Part shown: one piece after another, positions 1 through 6,794 of the stretch
How positions within the stretch are numbered: position 1 is the stretch's first letter
How the letters are laid out: every line of letters starts with the position of its first letter
NCBI GenBank assembly: GCA_015486555.1
Contig: WFRL01000011.1
Span: forward strand, 1-20,210
Direction: 5' to 3'
DNA from: Candidatus Microgenomates bacterium
Lineage (GTDB): Bacteria > Patescibacteriota > Microgenomatia > JAADGY01
Length of the DNA stretch: 20,210 nucleotides
Notes under the pieces: generated by a model
Told to the model about the DNA's origin: nothing
The model's database searches: none
The model's input: only the letters and a program-made list of their open reading frames with translations
Program-made: the position numbers and the translations under genes

Positions 1-420
1 GGGGCTGGTTGGAAGTTGAGTTTGGAAGCACCATTGGTCGGCCTGATCTTTAACCCAGTACTCTCCTTTTGGAGATGAAAGGTAGGTAGTTTTCTCGACA
101 ACTTCTGAGTTATGGAGAAGACGAAGGCTGTCGCCGGAGTTATTGAACATAGCAGAGGGAACTTCAATTAAGTAGCTACTATGTGAGGCAACTTGGCCTT
201 GGAGATTTAAAGGAGAGGAACCTCCTTCTATGTCGTCGATCTGCCAACTACTTAGGTCTATTACCGAATCTGTGGGGTTAAATAAAGAAACCTGCTCTTT
301 TTCACCAGCTGGGGGATTAGCCAGTAGCCACTTTAATTCTAGTTGTTGGCTGATGGCTAAAGTAGCTGATGGTGAGAGAAGTAGAAATAGACTGCTGAGG
401 AAAATAATTAACCGAATCAC
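1..420 (-). CDS. Secreted lamin-tail-domain (LTD) protein, 3'-truncated by window edge
   Basis: The frame is open from a GTG at 420-418 to base 1, giving 140 codons; the C-terminus lies off the left edge. The N-terminus (MIRLIIFLSS, then a Leu/Ser/Ala stretch ending in TLA) looks like a cleavable signal peptide of about 23 residues. The following residues fit the lamin-tail/LTD beta-sandwich: 'VSLFNPTDSVIDLSSWQI', then a 'SSYLIEVPSAMFNNSGDSLRLL' type stretch, matching the family pattern of 'NP.d..vdLs.W.l' followed later by 'lNNsGDtvrLl'. LTD modules are common in exported proteins of Patescibacteria, where they are thought to mediate binding at the surface; the role here is not known. The GTG start is supported by a GTGA overlap with the stop of the upstream gene, implying translational coupling. 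No ATG would preserve the signal peptide. Confidence 0.72.
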   Translation of the reverse strand, partial: MIRLIIFLSSLFLLLSPSATLAISQQLELKWLLANPPAGEKEQVSLFNPTDSVIDLSSWQIDDIEGGSSPLNLQGQVASHSSYLIEVPSAMFNNSGDSLRLLHNSEVVEKTTYLSSPKGEYWVKDQADQWCFQTQLPTSP

Positions 421-1661
421 TTATAGTAGACGACAGCTTTGTTAATTTGGTATTTGTGGTAATACTGGCTGAAGGGTAAGTCTGGCCCGTACCAAGGGTC
501 ATTCATGATGTAATCCTGACCGTTCTTTTTCTTCAAAACAATAAAGTGACCATCACCGCCAAGATTAAGGTGAACAATGACCGGCTTGTTTTGGTCTAAA
601 TAGTTACTGATCTTAGAGATGCTAATTTGTTTTTCTTTTAATCCATTTAATGTTGGCCAGGGGGAGAGCATATAAGCAGTAGTCAAGAAGAAGTAATTAG
701 GATTAGAAGCAATGGTAATAGGGGTAATATTTACCCCATAACGCTTGTGGACCATGGCTACCGAAGTGATCAGACAACCCACATTGAGGATATTTTCACC
801 CGAATGGTCGCCGATTTCTAAGTAAGCCCAACGGGAATCCCGTTGGGAGTAATACCAACCGTCTTTGCCTGAAGGCACATTGGTCCAGAGGCCATTACCA
901 CCTTTTAGGCGGCGAGCGGCGAAGGCTTTTAAGGCCGCCATTTGAGCCTTAGCTTGGGCTAGAAGTTGTTGATAACGTTGCTCGTCACCCTTAGTTATTT
1001 CCAGAAGGCGTTTCTTTTCCACTTGTTGTTGAGCCAAGATTATTTTTTGTTTTTTAAGAGATTTGGTAATTACTCCTAATTGTTTTTTCCTCTTTTCTTT
1101 AATTTCTTTTTCTTGGTTAAAAGTGTCTTGAGTAGTTGATAACTGTTTAATCATCTTTTCATCTGATTGGATAAGTCTTTTAAGATAGAGTTGGAGAGCT
1201 ACCTTATAATTGAAGTCCTGACCACTCAGAAAACTAGCACTGGAAAGGTGAGCCAACTTATATTCTTGGATAAGGCGGTTGGTTAAGATAAGCTTCATTT
1301 TTTCTAACGATGTATTCAAAATGGATATTTTACTTTGGAGAAGTTTAATAGTAGTCTTAACGACTTCTTTTTCTTTTTCTAGTTTTCTTATGCGGTAGTT
1401 GGTTAATTGAATCTGGGTGTCATAGTATTTAATCTGTTCAGAAAGGGTTTTATGTTGCCGACTGAGTTGGTCTAGTTTTTGGCTGTATTCCTCTATTTTA
1501 GATTCTAGTTCCTTTTGTTCTGCCTCTTTTTGTTTGAGGAGATTTTCTATGTTTTCTGTTTTGGTCTGGTTACCATAGGCCCAGAAATAATGGAGGTAGA
1601 CGGTGGCTAGAGATAGGAAGATAACTCCAAGAACGAGAAGAAAAGTGAATATCCTTCGCAT
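417..1661 (-). CDS. Membrane-anchored coiled-coil protein with C39-like cysteine peptidase domain
   Basis: The protein has 414 residues. Residues 5-27 form one hydrophobic segment, a signal anchor or uncleaved signal. Residues 35-245 are heptad-rich Lys/Glu/Gln/Leu helix. A section around 125-175 (a helix reading 'RLIQEYKLAHLSSASFLSG' and onward) resembles the N-terminal coiled-coil domain of PcsB/CwlO-type peptidoglycan hydrolases. Residues 265-414 look like a peptidase C39-like domain: Cys296 in 'NVGCLITSVAM', His372 in 'GDGHFIVL' and Asp388 in 'MNDPWYG' form the expected Cys-His-Asp triad. By family knowledge, such domains cut peptides or amide bonds outside the cell. A cell-wall hydrolase regulated through its coiled coil is inferred, as is exposure on the outer face of the membrane. 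It is the first gene of a pair with the LTD protein (4-nt overlap). An alternative is a processing peptidase for exported peptides. Confidence 0.8.
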   Translation of the reverse strand: MRRIFTFLLVLGVIFLSLATVYLHYFWAYGNQTKTENIENLLKQKEAEQKELESKIEEYSQKLDQLSRQHKTLSEQIKYYDTQIQLTNYRIRKLEKEKEVVKTTIKLLQSKISILNTSLEKMKLILTNRLIQEYKLAHLSSASFLSGQDFNYKVALQLYLKRLIQSDEKMIKQLSTTQDTFNQEKEIKEKRKKQLGVITKSLKKQKIILAQQQVEKKRLLEITKGDEQRYQQLLAQAKAQMAALKAFAARRLKGGNGLWTNVPSGKDGWYYSQRDSRWAYLEIGDHSGENILNVGCLITSVAMVHKRYGVNITPITIASNPNYFFLTTAYMLSPWPTLNGLKEKQISISKISNYLDQNKPVIVHLNLGGDGHFIVLKKKNGQDYIMNDPWYGPDLPFSQYYHKYQINKAVVYYK

Positions 1662-1667
1662 ATTTTA

Positions 1668-1673
1668 GTTTAG
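1668..1673 (-). promoter_or_regulatory. Extended -10 box of the C39-like gene
   Basis: On the minus strand the sequence reads TGCTAAACT, an extended -10 (TGnTATAAT) with two mismatches. It ends only 6 nt before the ATG at 1661. Transcription would start at or near the A of ATG, suggesting a leaderless mRNA. I see no convincing -35 box. Confidence 0.4.
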
Positions 1674-1738
1674 CATTCTCTCAAGGTATCGGAACTTGGA
1701 GCTTGGATCTTAGATCTTGGAAATCAGTATGTTAACGA

Positions 1739-1774
1739 GTCATCCTGAGGAGCCATAGCGACGAAGGATCTAGC
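1739..1774 (+). repeat. REP-like palindromic element, copy 1 (forward)
   Basis: This copy begins GTCATCCTGAGGAGCC and ends GACGAAGGATCTAGC. The outer ATCCT/AGGAT bases can pair. It is related to the widespread 'gtcatcctgag...aaggatct' type of bacterial interspersed repeat. Copy 2 at 1881-1921 is its reverse complement, with small changes in the centre. Confidence 0.7.
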
Positions 1775-1880
1775 CGAAGGCGCAGGGAATTGGAACTAGG
1801 AACTAGGTTGAAAACAAAAATAAGGGTGTGAGTAGGAGTAAAAAACTTGGGAGCTAAGTTCTTTGCGCTCGCTTCCGCTC

Positions 1881-1921
1881 GCTAGATCCTTCACTTCGCC
1901 TCTTGGCTCGTTCAGGATGAC
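1881..1921 (-). repeat. REP-like palindromic element, copy 2 (inverted)
   Basis: Read on the minus strand, it begins GTCATCCTGAACGAGCC and ends GTGAAGGATCTAGC, matching copy 1 at both ends. It faces copy 1, so the two form terminal inverted repeats around a segment of about 183 bp (1739-1921). Confidence 0.7.
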
Positions 1922-1923
1922 GT

Positions 1924-1951
1924 GGAGAGAGGGAAAGATAACCGTCTCTCC
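1924..1951. repeat. Hairpin between the two repeat pairs
   Basis: GGAGAGA (1924-1930) and TCTCTCC (1945-1951) are perfect inverted arms around a 14-nt loop. There is no T-run after either arm, so it does not look like an intrinsic terminator. It sits exactly between repeat copies 2 and 3. Confidence 0.5.
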
Positions 1952-1953
1952 GG

Positions 1954-1993
1954 GTCATTCTGACCCTCCGAGGCGGAGGGGAAGAATCTAGCG
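1954..1993 (+). repeat. REP-like palindromic element, copy 3 (forward, GC hairpin variant)
   Basis: It begins GTCATTCTGA and ends GAAGAATCTAGCG, the same frame as copy 1. The centre is replaced by a perfect stem-loop, CCCTCCG-AGG-CGGAGGG (7-bp stem, 3-nt loop). Confidence 0.65.
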
Positions 1994-2044
1994 AAGCGCA
2001 GAGTAACTGGTACTCAAGCTTGGGAGTACTCTCTCGCGCCTTCG

Positions 2045-2087
2045 ACTAGATCCTTCGTCGCTCTAGCTCCCGGCAAGTCGGGACGAC
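2045..2087 (-). repeat. REP-like palindromic element, copy 4 (inverted)
   Basis: On the minus strand it begins GTCGTCCCGACTTGCCGGG and ends GCGACGAAGGATCTAG. The centre contains a CCCG/CGGG hairpin. It faces copy 3, so the pair encloses about 134 bp. A further inverted repeat, GTACTC (2010-2015) / GAGTAC (2024-2029), lies midway between them. Confidence 0.6.
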
Positions 2088-2140
2088 TGTTCTAGCTGTT
2101 TTGGATTTTGGTATTAGGATTTTGACATTGTTTAGGATTT

Positions 2141-2169
2141 TCCGCCCAAGGCGGATCCGCCGTGGCGGA
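2141..2169. repeat. Tandem pair of GC-rich mini-hairpins
   Basis: TCCGCC-CAA-GGCGGA (2141-2155) is followed directly by TCCGCC-GT-GGCGGA (2156-2169). These are two perfect 6-bp stems back to back, and the four arms can also pair across units. The block lies 51 bp upstream of nfo. It is flanked by the short direct repeats TTAGGATTT at 2114, 2132 and 2182. The remainder of 1662-2219 contains no gene that I can support. Confidence 0.7.
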
Positions 2170-2219
2170 AGAATTTAGAGATTAGGATTTATTTATAGGT
2201 ATGCTATCCTAGAGGTACG

Positions 2220-3062
2220 ATGACAGTACAATTAGGTGCTCATCTATCTATTGGCCAGGGTTATGCTGCTGCGGTAAGAAGAGTACACGAGATGGGTGGG
2301 AACGCTTTGCAGATTTTTTCTGCTTCTCCGCGAATTTGGCGGCGGCCAAAGGTTGCCGAAAAAGATATCCTTGAGTTTAAGCAAGCCAAAGCTAAACTTG
2401 ATGTAGAACCAGTGGTTTTTCACAGCCAGTATTTAATAAACTTAGCTGTTGACAATCCCACCAGCCAGAAATCAATAACTAATCTTATCTGGGAATTGAA
2501 ATTGGCCGAGAAGATGGGAGTTATAGGAACGGTTATTCATCTGGGTTCATATCTCAAAGCTAATCCCCAACTTGGTTATCAGATTTTGCTAAAAAATATC
2601 TCAGCGGTTTTAGCTGAAGCACCTTCAAATGTTTATTTCATTATGGAAAATGCGGCCGGCAATAAGGTTGGTCAAACATTAGATGAACTTCTGAGGATTA
2701 TTAAATCTCTTCAGGATAAGCGCCTGAGACTATGTTGGGATACTTGTCATGGTTTTGCCGCTGGAGTTGATTTATCAACTAAGGAAAAACTTGATCGCTT
2801 TTTAGAAATTATTGATACTAAAGTTGGTTTAGAGAGGTTAGTTCTTTGGCACTTTAATGACTCGCGTGACCCGTTTAATTCCCATCGTGACCGCCATGCT
2901 AATATTGGAGAAGGATATATCGGCCTGGATACCTTCCGAGTTATTCTTAATCATCCCCTAGCCAATCGGGTGCCGATAATCATTGAAACACCTGGTTTTG
3001 CTGGTCGAGGTCCGGATAAGGAAAATTTAGATATTTTGAAAGAGTTAATAGATAAACAATGA
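2220..3062 (+). CDS. nfo: Endonuclease IV (AP endonuclease)
   Basis: The protein has 280 residues, the normal length for the family. It cleaves DNA 5' of abasic sites in base excision repair, in the cytoplasm. It is a TIM barrel with three metal ions. Every expected ligand can be placed: His68, His107 in 'IHLGSY', Glu143 in 'MENAAG', Asp174 and His177 in 'WDTCHGFAAG', His211 in 'HFNDS', Asp224 and His226 in 'DRHANIGEG', and Glu256 in 'IIIETP'. The usual 'F.KNPR.W' segment reads 'FSASPRIW'. The start codon follows a weak GAGG (2212-2215) and -10-like TATGCT/TATCCT boxes at 2200-2210. The stop overlaps the ATG of era (ATGA), so the two are very probably co-transcribed and coupled. Confidence 0.95.
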   Translation: MTVQLGAHLSIGQGYAAAVRRVHEMGGNALQIFSASPRIWRRPKVAEKDILEFKQAKAKLDVEPVVFHSQYLINLAVDNPTSQKSITNLIWELKLAEKMGVIGTVIHLGSYLKANPQLGYQILLKNISAVLAEAPSNVYFIMENAAGNKVGQTLDELLRIIKSLQDKRLRLCWDTCHGFAAGVDLSTKEKLDRFLEIIDTKVGLERLVLWHFNDSRDPFNSHRDRHANIGEGYIGLDTFRVILNHPLANRVPIIIETPGFAGRGPDKENLDILKELIDKQ

Positions 3063-3925
3063 AAACAGGAATAGTTGCTTTAGTTGGCCGCCCCAATGTG
3101 GGGAAATCAACTCTTCTTAACCAGATAATGCATCAAAAAGTGTCTATTACCTCTCCTCGCCCCCAGACCACTCGCCGTTTGATCCAAGCTGCCTATGAAG
3201 ATGAACGTGGCCAGATTATTTTTATTGATACCCCTGGCATTTTTGCTAAAATTGAAGGACAAGTCGCCGCCAGAATAAATACTCTAGCCACTAAATGGCG
3301 AGGAAATGTCAATTTAGTTGTCTATTTAGTTGACAAAACTAGAGCTAGAGGGCGGGAAGAAAACCGTATCTTAGGTTTAGTTCGTCAAGCCAAAGTCCCA
3401 AAGATTATGGTTTACAACAAAATTGATATCAAGAAACCTGATTATACTTATGAGTATCGGGTTTATGAATCCGAGTTTGATGATTTGGTCTCTATTTCTG
3501 CTCTCAAAGGTCAGCACATAAAAACTTTATTGGAGAAAATTTTTAACTTTTTGAAGGAAGGCTATACCCCTCTTTTTGACTCTCAAAGTCTGCCTCCAAG
3601 TAAGCTTCTTAATCTTGACTCACGTCTTTTTCTGGCTGAACTGGTCCGAGAGAAAATTTTTCTCACTTTTCGGCAAGAGATACCCTACACAGTTGGTGTA
3701 GAGGTTGAAAAGATACGGGATGAAGAGGAGCTTTTTTATCTCAAGGCAAAGATTTTTACCTTAACTGATAAGTATAAGCGGGTTATTATTGGGCATGAGG
3801 GTGAGAATATTAAGAAAATAGGAATTATGGTTCGTCGAGAGTTAGAGCTTATTACTAATAAGAAGGTTTATGTTGGTCTTCAAGTGGAAACCGACAAACA
3901 TTGGCCAGAAAGATTATTGATTTAA
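3059..3925 (+). CDS. era: GTPase Era (16S rRNA/30S assembly)
   Basis: The protein has 288 residues, slightly shorter than E. coli Era (301). It is an essential Ras-like GTPase that binds the 3' end of 16S rRNA during small-subunit maturation. The G1 motif GRPNVGKST is at residues 10-18. The switch-I region contains TTRR at 37-40. DTPG is at 57-60 and NKID at 120-123. The C-terminal KH RNA-binding domain carries a GxxG loop (GHEG, 245-248) in 'RVIIGHEGENIKKIG'. Its start overlaps the nfo stop by 4 nt. Its 3' end overlaps the convergent glycosyltransferase gene by 12 bp, leaving no room for a terminator between them. Confidence 0.95.
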   Translation: MKTGIVALVGRPNVGKSTLLNQIMHQKVSITSPRPQTTRRLIQAAYEDERGQIIFIDTPGIFAKIEGQVAARINTLATKWRGNVNLVVYLVDKTRARGREENRILGLVRQAKVPKIMVYNKIDIKKPDYTYEYRVYESEFDDLVSISALKGQHIKTLLEKIFNFLKEGYTPLFDSQSLPPSKLLNLDSRLFLAELVREKIFLTFRQEIPYTVGVEVEKIRDEEELFYLKAKIFTLTDKYKRVIIGHEGENIKKIGIMVRRELELITNKKVYVGLQVETDKHWPERLLI

Positions 3926-5017
3926 TGACCGAAGAAGTTGTCTGATTTTGTCAGGTGTTTTAGTTAGATCCTCTTTTAGCTGATTAGCTTGGGGGCTAAA
4001 AGTGAGGTTTCTACCCCCCAGAAGTTCTTGAATTAGTTCCCTTAGTTTATCTTGGTTTTCAGCAATTATTCCTAAATTGTAGTCCTTAACCACCTCCAAG
4101 TTTCCATCCTCCTGACCACTAATATGGCCGATAATGACCAGAGGGACTTCTTGTAATACTGCTTCAAAGATGGAGTTAGGGCCAGCTTTGATAAAGGCGA
4201 GGTCTGAGATACTTAAGAACTGAGCCATCTTTTCAGCTGAGACAAAACCAGTTATTTCTACTTTGGCCTTAGATAAAACAGTGCGTTTTTCTCTTACCCA
4301 TTGTTCTAACTGGTGGTTATTGCCAGCTACTATGATTAGTTGTATCCTTGGATTCTCCTCGGCTAGGATCTTTATCAACCTTTTGACTTTATTGTTTCCT
4401 TCACTTCCTCCACAGACGAACCAAGTAGGGCGATCTTCACCAAAACCTAATTTTTCTCTTATTTTATTCTTGTCAAATTCTTTTAGGAATTCTTGTCTCA
4501 CTGGCCAGCCTATTACTTCAACTTGACTTTCGGGGATTCCAAATTGTTCGATAATTCGTGCTGTCTCTGAATCAAAAGCTGTATTTATTGAGCGAGGAGA
4601 GACTGTTAGAAGATGGACTCCCCGTGGGTCAGGAACTACATTCACCCATTTATTTAGTTTTCCTTCCTCCAGAGCCTTCTCTAGAGTTCTTAAATATCCC
4701 CAGTGGGTGGTTATTACTAGTTGTGGTTGGACTGTATTTAGCTCAGCCCTTATCTGCGGGCCATATCTTAGAGAGGTATAGGTTTCAATAGCAGTTACCA
4801 CAAGAGGCAAACCTCCGATTTTGAAAAGGAGACCAAAAAAGTGGGGAGCGGAACGGTAGATCATCTCATACATTTCCCAAAAAGATGATTGGTTAACTAT
4901 ATTACTTCGGATTATCTTATATCCTACTTCTCTACTGTAATAAGTAAAGGCATCGGCTAAGCTCTTATGCCCCTCAGGTCCCCCTAAAACCAAAGCTCGT
5001 CTACTTTCCTTCCCCAT
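3914..5017 (-). CDS. MGDG-synthase/MurG-like glycosyltransferase (GT28 family)
   Basis: The protein has 367 residues and two Rossmann-type halves (GT-B fold). The N-terminal half has a 'LGGPEGHKSLADAF' loop (11-24, in place of the usual GGGH) and 'PQLVITTHWGYL' (98-109), typical of the MGDG-synthase N-domain. The C-terminal half has 'CGGSEGNNKVKRL' (202-214), 'IKAGPNSIFEA' (276-286) and 'ISGQEDGN' (299-306), the nucleotide-sugar and acceptor loops of processive diacylglycerol glycosyltransferases. By family it moves a hexose from a UDP-sugar to a lipid at the inner membrane face; the exact lipid is unknown. There is no membrane-spanning segment, only a hydrophobic patch near 60-78 that could sit on the bilayer. 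It has its own promoter at 5031-5059. It is not MurG itself on motif grounds. Confidence 0.82.
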   Translation of the reverse strand: MGKESRRALVLGGPEGHKSLADAFTYYSREVGYKIIRSNIVNQSSFWEMYEMIYRSAPHFFGLLFKIGGLPLVVTAIETYTSLRYGPQIRAELNTVQPQLVITTHWGYLRTLEKALEEGKLNKWVNVVPDPRGVHLLTVSPRSINTAFDSETARIIEQFGIPESQVEVIGWPVRQEFLKEFDKNKIREKLGFGEDRPTWFVCGGSEGNNKVKRLIKILAEENPRIQLIIVAGNNHQLEQWVREKRTVLSKAKVEITGFVSAEKMAQFLSISDLAFIKAGPNSIFEAVLQEVPLVIIGHISGQEDGNLEVVKDYNLGIIAENQDKLRELIQELLGGRNLTFSPQANQLKEDLTKTPDKIRQLLRSLNQ

Positions 5018-5030
5018 TTGACTATCGCTA

Positions 5031-5059
5031 ATTATATTTGTTTCCCCCTCTCAAGTCAA
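5031..5059 (-). promoter_or_regulatory. Sigma-70-type promoter of the GT28 gene
   Basis: On the minus strand, TTGACT (5059-5054) and a perfect TATAAT (5036-5031) are separated by 17 bp. The -10 ends 13 nt before the ATG at 5017, giving a leader of roughly 7 nt. This is the best promoter match in the window. Confidence 0.75.
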
Positions 5060-5199
5060 AAAAGTTCTAATGTGTATTTCAGTTTTCAGGTTCTGAGATG
5101 ATAGCTTTATCTGTTTATCTTTCAGTAAGCCAAAACGGAGCTCAAAATCTCAAATGTGTGTGACCAGATCAAATGCTTTAGACTTTATTAAATTCGTAG

Positions 5200-5205
5200 T
5201 AGAAT
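5200..5205 (+). promoter_or_regulatory. -10 box of the TIM-barrel isomerase gene
   Basis: TAGAAT (5 of 6 match to TATAAT) ends 7 nt before the ATG at 5213, which would place +1 at or next to the start codon. No good -35 is visible. The 195-bp gap 5018-5212 carries the divergent promoters and nothing else that I recognise. Confidence 0.4.
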
Positions 5206-5212
5206 AAAACAT

Positions 5213-6010
5213 ATGCTTCTGGGAATGATGAATGATCCTGCAAGGAAGGTTGGGGATGAATTGAGGTTTGCTGCTGAAGCTGGATTTGACTTTTTAGACT
5301 TAACTTTAGAGCCTCCGAAAGCGAGGGTAGAAGATATTAACATAGAAAAAGTACTAAAATTGTCTGAATTGTACAACCTCAAGTTGGTTGGTCATACTAG
5401 TTTTTATCTACAATGGGCTTCTCCAGTTAAGAATGTTTATGATGGGACTCTTAAAGAAATAGAGGAGACTTTTGCTCTTTTAGAGGAATTGAAAGTAGAA
5501 AAAGTTACTTTACACCCTCATTGGTTCCAGCCTAATTCTTCCCAAGATGAGATATTATCGCGAAATATCAAGAGCTTAAGAAAAATCGTTAAGTTAGGAG
5601 AGAAATACTCACTTAAGGTGCTATTAGAAAATATTCCTAATGGTTTTCTTTCTTATCCTGAAAACTTTGAAAAGATTTTTAGCCAAGTGCAGGGTTTATA
5701 TTTCCACTTGGATATAGGACATTTTAGTGCAGTAGCTTTAAGGAGAGGGTTATCACCTGAAAAAGAATTAGATAAATTTCTTAAAAATTTTCGCCACAAG
5801 CTTCTTCATGTTCATATTTCAGATGCTAAGAAGGAAGTAGACCATCTCCCATTAGGTGTGGGTGTTATCGATTGGAAAAAGTGTCTAGATTTGCTTCAAG
5901 AAATTAAATATGAAGGCACACTTACCCTAGAAGTGTTTGTAAAAGATAGAGAATATCTCCTCATTTCAAAGAGGAAGTTAGAAAAGTACTTATCTTCCTC
6001 TATTGATTAA
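5213..6010 (+). CDS. Sugar phosphate isomerase/epimerase-like TIM-barrel protein
   Basis: The protein has 265 residues. It belongs to the xylose-isomerase-like/AP-endonuclease-2 TIM-barrel superfamily. Candidate metal ligands lie at the ends of the expected strands: Glu139 in 'LLENIPNG', Asp167 in 'HLDIGH', His201 in 'HVHISD' and Glu240 in 'TLEVF'. 'TLHPHWF' (99-105) marks another barrel strand. The full set suggests an active metalloenzyme that isomerises or epimerises a sugar or sugar phosphate, but the substrate cannot be read from the sequence. It is related to Nfo by fold only: the DTCH and DRHANIGEG motifs of endonuclease IV are absent. It stands alone between the minus-strand GT28 gene and an orphan gene, and has no sugar-transport partner nearby. 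Confidence 0.75.
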   Translation: MLLGMMNDPARKVGDELRFAAEAGFDFLDLTLEPPKARVEDINIEKVLKLSELYNLKLVGHTSFYLQWASPVKNVYDGTLKEIEETFALLEELKVEKVTLHPHWFQPNSSQDEILSRNIKSLRKIVKLGEKYSLKVLLENIPNGFLSYPENFEKIFSQVQGLYFHLDIGHFSAVALRRGLSPEKELDKFLKNFRHKLLHVHISDAKKEVDHLPLGVGVIDWKKCLDLLQEIKYEGTLTLEVFVKDREYLLISKRKLEKYLSSSID

Positions 6011-6167
6011 AATTGAGTTTAGCAGTTAGCTTCTTTATTGAGCCTTTGACCTCTGAAATCACGGATCATCATCGGTTTACTGATGCCTGGCTTTAGTATT
6101 TTTATCCTAATGGCTGTGTGGCCTTTGGAAATGGAAGTTGGATTTCCTTCCTATATTCAAAATTAGT

Positions 6168-6173
6168 TATATT
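6168..6173 (+). promoter_or_regulatory. -10 box of the orphan helical protein
   Basis: TATATT lies 9 nt upstream of the ATG at 6183, with an overlapping TATTAT at 6170-6175. This agrees with the other near-leaderless starts in the window and argues for the ATG at 6183 over an upstream TTG. Confidence 0.35.
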
Positions 6174-6182
6174 ATTAATCAT

Positions 6183-6752
6183 ATGGAAACTCTATTTTTG
6201 AAATCTTTAGATGAGGAACAATTGTTGGAACTAATGACGAAATGTGAGATGCACAGAAGTGTTTTGTCGCTAATTTGTAATTGGCTGGATCAACTGATTA
6301 AAAGGAAAACTGCACTAGATAGTAGACAGATAACTAAAGAAGAATATGAAGAATATATTGAGGAAATTAAGAATGATCTAAGTAGTGAAATAAGTCATGC
6401 TTTATTTTATTATATGTTCCAGTCTAGCGGAACATCAGGTGAGTTACTTAGTAAATTAGAAGCTGTTAACTTATTTGAGTTTCCAGAGGAGGGACTTGAA
6501 AAAGCGTGGACAGAGTTTCTTAAAAAGAATCACTTTAGTAAGAAGAAGTATGAATCATTATCTAAGAATGATTCTACAAAGACTTTCTTGGAAAGAGAGT
6601 TTGCTGAATGGGTAGCAAAACAAGGTTTGGTTTTGCCTGAAAGTAAAGATACCTTGATGGAAATACTCCTTGCTTTAAAAAAAGAACGACAAAAAATGGT
6701 TGAAGAAAAAAAACAACTTAATGCCCATTACCACAGGATGATAAGGATCTGA
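6183..6752 (+). CDS. Hypothetical soluble helical protein
   Basis: I do not recognise this 189-residue protein. It is strongly charged (many Lys and Glu), has no hydrophobic segment or signal peptide, and is predicted by eye to be mostly helical. A 'KEEYEEYIEEIKNDLSSEI' segment lies near residues 46-64, and a Lys/Glu-rich C-terminal helix runs over roughly the last 30 residues. A longer reading starts at a TTG at 6138, adding 15 residues. I prefer the ATG at 6183 because the added stretch is hydrophobic and unlike the rest, and the candidate -10 box lies inside it. Its base composition looks more A-rich than that of the neighbouring operons. It ends 42 bp before aspS but that gene has its own promoter, so it is probably a single-gene unit. 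It could be lineage-specific. Confidence 0.6.
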   Translation: METLFLKSLDEEQLLELMTKCEMHRSVLSLICNWLDQLIKRKTALDSRQITKEEYEEYIEEIKNDLSSEISHALFYYMFQSSGTSGELLSKLEAVNLFEFPEEGLEKAWTEFLKKNHFSKKKYESLSKNDSTKTFLEREFAEWVAKQGLVLPESKDTLMEILLALKKERQKMVEEKKQLNAHYHRMIRI

Positions 6753-6782
6753 CACCCGACAATAATTTCTTTTGCTCTGGTA

Positions 6783-6788
6783 TATAAT
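6783..6788 (+). promoter_or_regulatory. Perfect -10 box of the aspS operon
   Basis: TATAAT, preceded by TGGTA, ends 6 nt before the aspS ATG at 6795, so +1 should fall on or beside the start codon. There is no Shine-Dalgarno sequence between them. I see no -35 match at 16-18 bp. Confidence 0.6.
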
Positions 6789-6794
6789 CAATAT

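Noticed and set aside
1924..1951. Hairpin as an intrinsic terminator
   Set aside because: There is no U-run after either arm and the loop is 14 nt; it fits better as part of the repeat cluster.
1739..2087. CRISPR array
   Set aside because: The repeats alternate in orientation, vary in their centres and lack regular spacers; there are no cas genes nearby.
5213..6010. A second endonuclease IV
   Set aside because: The fold class is shared, but the Nfo signature motifs (DTCH, DRHANIGEG) are missing, so a sugar isomerase/epimerase-like enzyme is the better call.
6138..6182. TTG start adding 15 residues to the orphan protein
   Set aside because: The added stretch contains the candidate -10 box, is hydrophobic unlike the rest of the protein, and has no ribosome-binding site; the ATG at 6183 fits the window's promoter-start spacing.
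6011..6182. Remnant gene or structured RNA between the TIM-barrel and orphan genes
   Set aside because: I found only one small inverted repeat (GGAAAT 6127-6132 / ATTTCC 6142-6147), with no conserved-looking frame or recognisable RNA motif.
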